The notes beneath the pieces are model-generated. The model was not told the origin of the DNA. It saw only the letters and a list, made by a program, of their open reading frames with translations, and did no database searches. Position numbers and translations under genes: made by a program. A DNA stretch of 13,147 bases from Chloroflexota bacterium (lineage in GTDB: Bacteria; Chloroflexota; Dormibacteria; Dormibacterales; Dormibacteraceae), in the NCBI GenBank assembly GCA_005880175.1, contig VBJR01000111.1, positions 1 through 13,147 of the forward strand, in the 5' to 3' direction. Below are positions 1 to 7,362 of this stretch, one piece after another (position 1 is the first letter of the stretch; each line of letters opens with the position of its first letter).

Positions 1-1587
<1,587 letters not shown>

Positions 1588-1591
1588 GCGT

Positions 1592-1619
1592 GCGCCCAGC
1601 CCCTTGCGGAGCTGGGCGC
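1592..1619 (+). terminator. Hairpin after pruA, likely terminator
   Basis: A perfect 9-bp inverted repeat (GCGCCCAGC / GCTGGGCGC) with a 10-base loop starts four bases after the pruA stop codon. There is no T-tract, so an actinobacterial non-canonical terminator or a transcript-stabilising end is inferred. A second small hairpin (GGGGT/ACCCC) lies near 1649-1661. Confidence 0.6.
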
Positions 1620-1722
1620 CCCTGCCCTGTCGCTCGTCGTTGACAAGTGGGGTTTCACCCCCGCAGCACCATAAGCGTAATCCTTGGATTCAGCAAGGCG
1701 CAAGTTATGTTGCGATCGCTGC

Positions 1723-1735
1723 TATCCTGCTGCGC
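1723..1735 (+). promoter_or_regulatory. Candidate leaderless promoter (-10 TATCCT) for the trpS leader
   Basis: TATCCT at 1723-1728 fits the actinobacterial TANNNT -10 pattern. It sits 7 bases before the ATG of the leader peptide, so transcription would begin at or next to the start codon. No purine-rich ribosome binding site precedes that ATG. No clear -35 is visible. A TTGACA at 1640-1645 has no -10 at the right distance. Confidence 0.5.
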
Positions 1736-1792
1736 ATGGCTCCCGGGCTCGCACGCCCGTCCGTCTCCTGGTCCTGGCGCCGGCGGCACTAG
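1736..1792 (+). CDS. Trp-codon leader peptide upstream of trpS
   Basis: This short open frame encodes MAPGLARPSVSWSWRRRH followed by TAG. Two of its 18 codons are TGG (1769-1771 and 1775-1777), a rare amino acid packed as Trp-Ser-Trp just before the end, as in classical amino-acid attenuator leaders. It lies immediately upstream of tryptophanyl-tRNA synthetase, the expected target of such control. The stop codon is in the loop and stem of a 6-bp hairpin (1782-1797). The ATG has no ribosome binding site but has a -10 like element 7 bases upstream, so leaderless translation is likely. The role is inferred; trpS and trp-operon attenuators with Trp-rich leaders have been predicted in other Actinobacteria such as Streptomyces. 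The upstream extension of this frame to 1604 has no coding character. Confidence 0.7.
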   Translation: MAPGLARPSVSWSWRRRH

Positions 1793-1831
1793 CCGCCAGA
1801 CCACGCACGCCCCGTCCGCCCCCACCAGGAG
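1765..1831 (+). promoter_or_regulatory. Candidate tryptophan-responsive attenuator that sequesters the trpS ribosome binding site
   Basis: Three mutually exclusive pairings are visible. (1) CTCCTGGT at 1765-1772, which includes the first Trp codon, is perfectly complementary over 8 bases to ACCAGGAG at 1824-1831, which contains the trpS Shine-Dalgarno AGGAG (1827-1831). (2) TGGTC-C-TGGCG at 1769-1779 pairs with CGCCAGACCA at 1794-1803, giving 10 bp with one bulged C. (3) GGCGGC at 1782-1787 pairs with GCCGCC at 1792-1797. A ribosome stalled at the Trp codons would cover the anti-Shine-Dalgarno strand and free trpS for translation. A ribosome that reaches the stop codon would leave 1765-1772 available to hide the site. 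No U-run follows, so translational rather than transcriptional control is inferred. Confidence 0.65.
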
Positions 1832-1838
1832 CACCGCC

Positions 1839-2778
1839 ATGTCCACCGCCGTCACCGGCGTCAAGCCCACCGGGACCCTCCACCTCGGCAACTACCTCGG
1901 GATGATCCGTCCCGCCCTCGCGCTCGCTGCCCGCTGCGACCGCTCCTTCTACTTCATCGCCGACTACCACGCCCTCAACACGCTGCGTGACGCCGCGCGG
2001 CTGCGCGACCTGACGCTCGACGTCGCGGCCAGCCTCCTCGCCCTCGGCCTCGACCCCGAGCGGACCACGCTGTACCGCCAGTCGGACGTGCCCGAGACGT
2101 TCGAGCTGGCGACCATCCTCGCCGCGGTCACGCCGAAGGGCGCCCTGAACCGGGCCCACGCGTACAAGGCGGCGACGGCGGCGAACGAGGTGGCCGGCCG
2201 GCCGGCCGACGACGGCGTGAACATGGGCCTCTTCACGTACCCGGTCCTCATGGCGGCCGACATCCTCCAGGTGGAAGGCGACGTGGTGCCGGTCGGCCGC
2301 GACCAGGTCCAGCACGTCGAGATCGCGCGCGACGTGGCGGATGCCTTCAACGCCGCGTTCGGCGCCACGCTGCGCCGGCCGCGGGCCGACGTGGACCCGG
2401 CCGTGGAGGTCGTGCCCGGGCTCGACGGCCGGAAGATGAGCAAGAGCTACGGCAACACGATCCCGCTGTTCGCCGGCGAGGAGCAGCGGCGGCGCCTGGT
2501 GGCGCGGATCCGGACCGACTCACGGGCGCCGGCCGAGCCCAAGGACCCGGACGCGTGCCTGGTGCTCGGCCTGTACCGGCAGTTCGCGCCCGCGGCCGAG
2601 CGGGAGGCGATGGCCCGGCGCTACCGCGAGGGCGGCATCGGCTACGCCGAGGCCACTGCGGGCGGACGAGCCCGGGCTCCACGCGGTCCTCGCGGACGGC
2701 GCGGCGAGGGCGCGCCGCGTGGCCCGGGCGACGCTGGACCGGGTGCGCCAGGCGGTCGGGGCCGGGGTCAGACGCTGA
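1839..2778 (+). CDS. trpS: Tryptophanyl-tRNA synthetase with an internal frame break
   Basis: TrpS is a class I aminoacyl-tRNA synthetase that charges tRNA-Trp. The ATG at 1839 has a good ribosome binding site (AGGAG, 7-base spacing). The HIGH motif appears as HLGN (residues 15-18) and KMSKS is intact (residues 199-203). The frame follows the family through GGIGYAEA (ending at 2654) and then loses similarity. The family C-terminus resumes one base out of phase at 2656 (LRADEPGLHAVL... to DRVRQAVGAGVRR) and ends with TGA at 2776-2778. Compared with E. coli TrpS (334 residues), about 21 residues between the two parts are missing. The phase implies a lost segment of 3n+2 bases. As written, translation would read past the break to a stop at 3126-3128, antisense to the next gene. 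An assembly deletion is the simplest explanation. The 3' end overlaps the convergent membrane gene by 11 bases. Confidence 0.85.
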
Positions 2779-3397
2779 AGAGCGTCACCGCCCCGGCCAC
2801 CAGAAGCACCGCGCTCCAGGCCAGGTCGAGGTTGAACCAACTCCGGCGCAGCAGGCCCAGGCCCAGCTTCTCGTACACGACGACCGCGACGATGGCCATC
2901 ACGGTCACCATCGCGACGACGTGCACGCTGGCCGCCAGCGCGGCGGTGACCCCGAGCTGGCGCAGGTCGCCGTACTGGTCGCTCACCGGCAGGCCGAGCA
3001 GCACCGGCGCGACCATCAGCCCGGCGCCGTGCGCCGACGACATCAGGAACGACCACGCGGCCAGGCCCAGCGCGCCGACGCGCATGCCGAACCCGCGCGG
3101 GTGGGCGCGCGGACGGACCAGGGTGTAGAGGCCGACGGTCACCAGCGCCAGCGCGGCCACCAGCCGGACCGTGTGCGGCGGCACGAACGCCTGCGTCAGC
3201 ACCACCGCCACCACGACCAGGACGATCGACAGCTCGTGCCCCAGCGCGATGGGCAGGAGGGCGCCGAACACGGCGCTCCGGCGCTGTTCCTGGAGACCGC
3301 GGCCGACCGCGAACAGCCAGCCCATGCCGGGGTTGACCCCGTGGTACACGCCCAGCAGGGCCAGGGCCGCCCACGGCCAGACCGCGGCCCAGCTCAC
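2768..3397 (-). CDS. Multi-pass integral membrane protein, transporter-like, function unknown
   Basis: This encodes about 209 residues with roughly six hydrophobic helices. Two similar His-Gly motifs stand out: GVYHGVNPGMGWLFAV in or after the first helix and SSAHGAGLM in the fourth. Intramembrane His-Gly/Pro motifs recall small metal or sulfur-compound transporters, but I cannot name the family. The frame stays open to 3502, but codons above 3397 lie inside a dispersed-repeat copy and encode a low-complexity, non-membrane stretch (KRGQAPSSGTPPLVRDVGG). I therefore prefer the GTG at 3397-3395, whose first base is the last base of the repeat. No convincing ribosome binding site precedes it. 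It follows the SBP56-family gene on the same strand, 250 bases downstream, and may once have been closer to it. Confidence 0.7.
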   Translation of the reverse strand: MSWAAVWPWAALALLGVYHGVNPGMGWLFAVGRGLQEQRRSAVFGALLPIALGHELSIVLVVVAVVLTQAFVPPHTVRLVAALALVTVGLYTLVRPRAHPRGFGMRVGALGLAAWSFLMSSAHGAGLMVAPVLLGLPVSDQYGDLRQLGVTAALAASVHVVAMVTVMAIVAVVVYEKLGLGLLRRSWFNLDLAWSAVLLVAGAVTLFSV

Positions 3398-3473
3398 GCC
3401 GAAGGCGCCCCCAACGTCCCGGACGAGCGGGGGTGTTCCGGAAGAGGGGGCCTGCCCCCTCTTGCACGTCTCA
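3397..3473 (-). repeat. Direct repeat copy 1 (69 bases perfect, 77 imperfect)
   Basis: Bases 3397-3465 are identical to 3574-3642, and eight further bases match 6 of 8 (ending TCTCA). The spacing is exactly 177 bases. Each copy holds two palindromic parts: an almost perfect hairpin (AAGAGGGGG, loop CCTG, CCCCCTCTT; here 3442-3463) and a G/C block with CGTCCCGGACG at its centre flanked by CCCCC and GGGGG. On the minus strand both copies begin with TGAGA. In copy 2 that TGA is the stop codon of the SBP56 gene. It looks like a dispersed terminator-like or REP/MITE-like element, but copy number elsewhere in the genome cannot be seen here. Confidence 0.9.
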
Positions 3474-3573
3474 GACCACGAGTTCGGGGCAGCCGCAAGC
3501 AAGGGCTTGGCCCGAGTGTGTGAGTCCGTCTTCCCGCGATCGCCCAGGCCCTGCCCTCAGGCGCGGAGCGATG
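3474..3573 (-). other. Structured spacer between the two repeat copies
   Basis: These 100 bases contain a two-tier stem: CAAGC-AAGG-GCTTG (3496-3509) nested inside TCGGG/CCCGA (3484-3488 with 3511-3515). On the minus strand a short frame ends CGCPELVV-TGA exactly where copy 1 begins, so copy 1 follows a TGA just as copy 2 does. No start codon or ribosome binding site supports a gene. It may be the unique part of a 177-base repeat unit, or the remnant of the 3' end of a gene. Confidence 0.4.
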
Positions 3574-3650
3574 CGCCGAAGGCGCCCCCAACGTCCCGGA
3601 CGAGCGGGGGTGTTCCGGAAGAGGGGGCCTGCCCCCTCTTGCCCATCTCA
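3574..3650 (-). repeat. Direct repeat copy 2, adjoining the SBP56 stop codon
   Basis: The core 3574-3642 is identical to 3397-3465, with imperfect extension to 3650. On the minus strand it starts at the SBP56 gene's TGA (3650-3648) and runs downstream, so it occupies the place of that gene's terminator. Confidence 0.9.
3619..3640 (-). terminator. Strong G/C hairpin inside repeat copy 2
   Basis: AAGAGGGGG and CCCCCTCTT form a perfect 9-bp stem around CCTG, 8 bases past the SBP56 stop on the minus strand. The A/T ends of the stem give a short T run on either strand, so it could act in both directions. The same hairpin is at 3442-3463 in copy 1. Confidence 0.6.
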
Positions 3651-4952
3651 CGGGTAGCAGTAGGAGTCGGACGAGGCGTCGCCGCCCTGCAGGTGGACCT
3701 GGTGGCTCCGCTGCTCCGTGGTCAGGAAGAACTCCGGGTCGGTGTGCAGGCCGCCGCTCTCGTCCGCGTCCAGCTTGACCAGCCAGCTGTTGACGCCCTC
3801 CGGGTAGAACTGCGCGTCCCACGAGGCGTAGAGCGAGTTGGTCAGGTAGACCCGGCGCCCGTCGCGGCTGAGCTCGACCATCTGCGGCCCGCCGTTCAGC
3901 GGCCCGGAGCCGTTCACAGCCGTACGCCCGACGATGCCGCCCATCCGCACCGAGCCCGTCTCGCGCGGGGCGAACGGGTCGCTCACGTCGTATCGCTTCA
4001 GCTCGCCGGTGCCCCAGCAGGAGACGTACAGCCAGCGGTCGTCCAGCGACAGGTTGATGTCGGTCACCAGCGGCGGCACCGCCCCGAACGGCTGGAGGAT
4101 CGGCGGCAGCAGCTCCTTCTCGGCCGGCTCGGCCGGGATCTCGATGACCTTGTGCACGTCCCAGCCCGAACCGTGCTGGTGCCACACCCACACGGACGCG
4201 CTGAGGTCCTTCAGGCTCGTCACCACGCCGACGAACCCGTACGCCTTCGTCGGGTCGTGGGCCGGCCGCAGCTCCAGCACCATCTGCTGCTCGGCGCCGA
4301 GGTCGATCGCCTGCTTGTGGCGGCGCTTCGGCAGGTCCCACACGTGCAGGTGGTGGCCGTAGCCGCCCGCCAGCAGGATCTCGCCGTTGACCCCATCCTC
4401 GACCATCTTCGGCGTGCCCCACTCGCTGGTGATGGCGACGTCATAGCCCAGGTGCCACCAGAAGTCGTAGGCGAGGAACTGCGGGCCGCGGTCCAGCTCG
4501 AACCGGCCCTTCACCGTGAACGTGTCGTGGTCGAGGATGAAGATGCCGCCCGGCCCGTCGCCGTCCGGCGCGCCCAGTGCGCTGACGTAGACGCCGTCGG
4601 GACCGCAGTGGATCGTGTGCGGCCGGCTGTAACCCGCCCGGCGGGCGATCTCCTCGGGCTCGATCGTCTTCACGATCTTCGGGCTGCGCGGATCCGGCTT
4701 CGTGTCGATGACGTAGATGCGACTGGAGCGGAGCCCCGGCACGAGCAGGTAGCGGCGCTCGATGTGCGGGTGCGGCGCGTACGGGCACAGCGCCGAGCTG
4801 CACGCGGGGTCGACGTCGATGGTGAGCAGCGCGTCGGGCGTCTGCGCGGTGGGGTCGAACGTGACCATGTAGGCCAGCGTCTCGACCGGCGCCTCGCCGG
4901 CCAGCCGCGGCGACGGGTAGAAGGTCGGATCGGGTCGGAGAAGGGTTGCCAC
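3648..4952 (-). CDS. SBP56 / methanethiol oxidase-family protein with an apparent in-frame internal deletion
   Basis: Members of the selenium-binding protein 56 family (human SELENBP1, bacterial methanethiol oxidase) are beta-propellers. Characterised enzymes oxidise methanethiol to formaldehyde, H2S and H2O2 with copper. Recognisable motifs along the 434 residues are CSSALC (51-56), GLRSSRIYVIDTKPDPR, SRPHTIHCGPDGVYVSALG, YDFWWHLGYD, TSEWGTPKMV, TDINLSLDDRWLYVSCWGTG, NGGPQMVELSRDGRRVYLTN, WDAQFYPEG and the C-terminal GGDASSDSYCYP. Between IDVDP (45-49) and CSS (51) only one residue is present, whereas human SELENBP1 has about 28 there, including the conserved ELHHxGWN stretch. About 27 residues are therefore missing in frame, probably with metal-binding histidines, so the encoded protein as written is doubtful as an enzyme. 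The start is a GTG with only a weak purine stretch (GAAAGAAA) before it. Mature bacterial members carry a signal peptide in some lineages; none is visible here. Confidence 0.9.
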   Translation of the reverse strand: MATLLRPDPTFYPSPRLAGEAPVETLAYMVTFDPTAQTPDALLTIDVDPACSSALCPYAPHPHIERRYLLVPGLRSSRIYVIDTKPDPRSPKIVKTIEPEEIARRAGYSRPHTIHCGPDGVYVSALGAPDGDGPGGIFILDHDTFTVKGRFELDRGPQFLAYDFWWHLGYDVAITSEWGTPKMVEDGVNGEILLAGGYGHHLHVWDLPKRRHKQAIDLGAEQQMVLELRPAHDPTKAYGFVGVVTSLKDLSASVWVWHQHGSGWDVHKVIEIPAEPAEKELLPPILQPFGAVPPLVTDINLSLDDRWLYVSCWGTGELKRYDVSDPFAPRETGSVRMGGIVGRTAVNGSGPLNGGPQMVELSRDGRRVYLTNSLYASWDAQFYPEGVNSWLVKLDADESGGLHTDPEFFLTTEQRSHQVHLQGGDASSDSYCYP

Positions 4953-5003
4953 TTTCTTTCAGCCACTCCCTGCGCGTGTGATGGATCTGCGTCCGATGTC
5001 GTG

Positions 5004-5020
5004 CCGGCCGCACGGGCCGG
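5004..5020 (-). terminator. Possible terminator hairpin in the gap before the SBP56 gene
   Basis: A perfect 6-bp stem (CCGGCC/GGCCGG) with a GCACG loop lies between the lipoprotein stop and the SBP56 start. A second, weaker stem (GGGTAGGT with ACCTGCCC, 5083-5106) is nearer the lipoprotein stop. Neither has a T-tract. The 175-base gap must also hold the SBP56 promoter, which I could not identify. Confidence 0.3.
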
Positions 5021-5127
5021 GCAGGCGCTATCGCGCTCGGGGAGGACAGAAGACGGCGGGCCACTGCACGAGGCGCTGGGCCGGGTAGGTGATGGCGAAC
5101 CTGCCCACCCGTCGATTCTATGCGCGA

Positions 5128-6108
5128 TCAGGTCAGGGCGAAGGAGGCCGTGTCGTCGTCGAGCTTGACGGTCAGCACGAGCTGCGAGGCCGAGGTCGTC
5201 ACCTCGTACGTCAGGTAGCCCTGGGCGGTCTCGCCCGGCGCCAGCTCGCCGCCCAGGAACGACGGCTCGCGCACGGACAACGCCTGGCTCCAGGTGTCCC
5301 GCGCGGAGTCCGTCAGCAGCCAGTCGAAGAACGTGCTGAGGTCGCCGCTGCCCGTGTTCTGGACCGCCACCTCCACCACCACGAACCGGTTCCCGGGCCG
5401 GGGCACGATCGTCTGGTCGTCGGGGGTGGCGTTGTCGTCGCACGAGATGACCGAGATCCGGGCCGTGCTCAGCGACAGGGCCCCGCCCACCCGGCCGCTG
5501 AGCGCACGCGCCGGCGGCTTGATGTCGGGCGTCCGCGGGGCCGCCACGCCGCTGGCGGTGTTGAACTGGTCGTAGATGAACCGGAACACGGTGCCGGTGC
5601 CGTTGCTCGTCAGGACCTGCAGCGGGTAGCCGTCGCGCTGGCGCACCCACATCTCCACGTGGGCGGCCCCCCGCGTCGCCTGGAGGTGCCAGGCCCGGTC
5701 GCCGCCCACCGTGTCCTCGCCGAGCAGGCGCGGGTTCGTCCCCCCGGTCCACGTCGGGTCGGGCGCCGGCGCCGAGCTGTGCTGCCACTTCTGGTCGGCC
5801 GCCCCGCGCTGGTACGTGACCCCGTTCACCTCCAGCACGTCCAGCTCGCCCGGCGACGCGCCGGGCCGGGTGCGGAGGCGGAAGGACATCGCGGTGCGGG
5901 GCTTGAAGACGACGACGCCGTCGCCCTGGAGCGCCGTGCCACTGGCGCCGCTGGTGGCGGTGATCGTCGCGTGCGCGTTGCGGGCGCTCGACTGCAGGGG
6001 CCGTCCCCAGAGCTCACTCGGGCTGGGCTGAAGGCTGCAGCCGACCGCTGCGCCCACTACCCCCCATGACAGGACTGCCGCGCCGACCGGCGCAACCCAC
6101 CCGCGCAC
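5128..6108 (-). CDS. Secreted lipoprotein with LppX/LprG-like and DUF4352-like domains
   Basis: Starting at the GTG at 6108, the protein opens with a short signal (one Arg, then a hydrophobic run) ending in AVGC. This is a lipobox with Cys at about residue 23, so a membrane-anchored extracytoplasmic lipoprotein is expected. Residues of about 30-190 (ATITATSG..., FKPRTAMSFRLRTRP, LEVNGVTYQRG, EMWVRQRDGYPLQVL) resemble the LppX/LprAFG or LolA-like fold that binds lipids. About 200-326 (VPRPGNRFVVVEVAVQNTG, LAPGETAQGYLTYEV) look like DUF4352, an immunoglobulin-like domain common in surface lipoproteins. The frame extends to a TTG at 6147 inside the upstream gene, but that would place 13 residues before the signal sequence, so the GTG is preferred. 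AAGG about 9 bases upstream is a possible ribosome site. It starts 16 bases after the transporter's stop and is probably co-transcribed with it. Confidence 0.8.
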   Translation of the reverse strand: MRGWVAPVGAAVLSWGVVGAAVGCSLQPSPSELWGRPLQSSARNAHATITATSGASGTALQGDGVVVFKPRTAMSFRLRTRPGASPGELDVLEVNGVTYQRGAADQKWQHSSAPAPDPTWTGGTNPRLLGEDTVGGDRAWHLQATRGAAHVEMWVRQRDGYPLQVLTSNGTGTVFRFIYDQFNTASGVAAPRTPDIKPPARALSGRVGGALSLSTARISVISCDDNATPDDQTIVPRPGNRFVVVEVAVQNTGSGDLSTFFDWLLTDSARDTWSQALSVREPSFLGGELAPGETAQGYLTYEVTTSASQLVLTVKLDDDTASFALT

Positions 6109-6124
6109 TTCCCGAAACCTTAAC

Positions 6125-7282
6125 TCAGGTCGTGACCTCGAAGACAATTCCGAGCGCGTACGTGACGCCGCCGACGAGGACGCCGGCCACCGTCATCTCC
6201 AGGCCCGAGCTCCACCACGCGCGCAGGGTGAACAGCGACTTCGCCGCGCCCACCGCGAAGTGCGCGACGAGGGAGATGGCGAACGCCCAGACCACCGCGG
6301 TGAAGCCGTGCAGGAAGAAGAACGGGATCACGGGCACCATCGCGCCCACGCCGGTGCTGACGAACCCGGCCAGCGCGGACGTCCACGGGTTGCCCCCCTG
6401 CTCGACGCCGCCCAGCTCCTCGGCCGCGAGCATCCGCAGCATCGACTCGGGGTTCCGCGCCAGCTTCTCGACCAGCTCGTCGGCCTCCTGCGGCGTCAGG
6501 CCCTTGAGCTGGTAGAAGAGCGACAGCTCCTCCTTCTCCTCGGCCGGGTGCTCCTCCAGCTCGCGGCGCTCCATCTCCAGGTTGGCCTCGGCGATCTCGC
6601 TCTGCGAGCGGGCCGCCAGCCACGCGCCGACGCCCATCGACAGCGCGGACGCGATCGCGCCGGAGAGGCCGGCCGTCAGCACGAAGCTGGAGGCGCCGGT
6701 CGCGCCCGACACCCCGGCGACGATGCCGAACACGGCGGCCAGACCGTCGTTGGCGCCGTAGATCGCGTCGGAGACCCAGCTGCCGCCGCTCCGGTGCCAG
6801 CGCTCGCGGCTGAGGATGCGCTGGAGCCTGCTGTCGGTGGACAGCTCGGCGTCGGCCACGTCCCCGCTGCTCGGCGTCTTGGCCATGTCGTTGATCGCGC
6901 GGGAGTGCGAGCGCTCGTCCTTCCGGATCGAGCGCAGCAGCTCGTCCGTCTCGGTATCGCCGGTCGGGGTGCCGTACACGCCCAGCACCTCGTCGTCCTC
7001 GGCCGCCTCCCGAGCCCGGAGCAGGCGCTCGACCGGCGCCAGCCGGGCCTGCAGCCGCAGCCAGGGCGAGATGCGCACCGAGCGCTCGTCCGGGATCGGG
7101 ATGCCGAGCGCGGTCATCCGGCCCTCCAGCCGCTGCCGGTGCACGGCCTCCGCCTCGGCGATGCGGCGCAGGATCTCGGCGCGCCGCGTGTCGCCCTCGC
7201 GCCGGGCGAGCACGTCGTAGACGTAGCGGGCCTCGATCTCGCCGCGCCACGCCTTCAGCAGCCGCTCGCGCACGTCCGTCAC
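6125..7282 (-). CDS. Ferritin-like domain fused to VIT1/CCC1 metal transporter (MbfA-like)
   Basis: The N-terminal 130 residues form a ferritin-like helical bundle with carboxylate and histidine ligands visible: GEIEA (E15/E17), ExxH at 45-48 (EAVH) and ExxH at 123-126 (ERSH). From about 169 the chain becomes a VIT1/CCC1 membrane domain, with the signature DAIYGANDGLAAVFGIVAGVSG, a polar loop rich in Glu (EMERRELEEHPAEEKEE) that binds metal in this family, and five hydrophobic segments. Membrane-bound ferritin A proteins of this design export iron or manganese under oxidative or iron stress. The direction and metal here are inferred. The frame is open to a GTG at 7330, but that codon lies in the loop of the preceding terminator hairpin, so the GTG at 7282 (or 7273) is more likely. 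CACACT lies 7 bases before 7282, a weak leaderless-type -10. Confidence 0.88.
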   Translation of the reverse strand: MTDVRERLLKAWRGEIEARYVYDVLARREGDTRRAEILRRIAEAEAVHRQRLEGRMTALGIPIPDERSVRISPWLRLQARLAPVERLLRAREAAEDDEVLGVYGTPTGDTETDELLRSIRKDERSHSRAINDMAKTPSSGDVADAELSTDSRLQRILSRERWHRSGGSWVSDAIYGANDGLAAVFGIVAGVSGATGASSFVLTAGLSGAIASALSMGVGAWLAARSQSEIAEANLEMERRELEEHPAEEKEELSLFYQLKGLTPQEADELVEKLARNPESMLRMLAAEELGGVEQGGNPWTSALAGFVSTGVGAMVPVIPFFFLHGFTAVVWAFAISLVAHFAVGAAKSLFTLRAWWSSGLEMTVAGVLVGGVTYALGIVFEVTT

Positions 7283-7312
7283 GACGTCCAGTGTGGCGGA
7301 AGCGGGGTGGAT

Positions 7313-7342
7313 GGCCGCCGGGCCCGGCACGACCCGGCGGCC
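7313..7342 (-). terminator. 10-bp hairpin after the HtrA gene
   Basis: GGCCGCCGGG (7313-7322) and CCCGGCGGCC (7333-7342) form a perfect stem with a 10-base loop, about 20 bases past the protease stop on the minus strand. It separates this gene from the ferritin-VIT unit. No T-tract follows. Confidence 0.6.
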
Positions 7343-7362
7343 CCCTGGACGAGGATTCAGCT

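Noticed and set aside
1640..1645. TTGACA as a -35 for trpS
   Set aside because: No acceptable -10 lies 16-19 bases downstream; TATCCT at 1723 is better placed.
1723..1838. T-box riboswitch upstream of trpS
   Set aside because: No T-box sequence or specifier stem was seen, and the region is too short; the Trp-codon peptide explains it better.
1712..3543. GCGATCGC octamers at 1712-1719 and 3536-3543, like the cyanobacterial HIP1 palindrome
   Set aside because: Only two were noticed; chance is sufficient in GC-rich DNA and the genes are not cyanobacterial.
3474..3573. A tRNA or other known RNA in the spacer between repeats
   Set aside because: The stems do not make a cloverleaf and no tRNA signature sequence is present.
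3171..5788. Very long open frames antisense to the SBP56 and lipoprotein genes
   Set aside because: They are rich in Arg, Pro and Ala, show no family motifs, and arise because stop codons are rare in GC-rich sequence; the genes on the other strand have clear domains.
6109..6147. TTG at 6147 as the lipoprotein start
   Set aside because: It lies inside the upstream gene and would put charged residues ahead of the signal sequence; the GTG at 6108 gives a normal lipoprotein signal.
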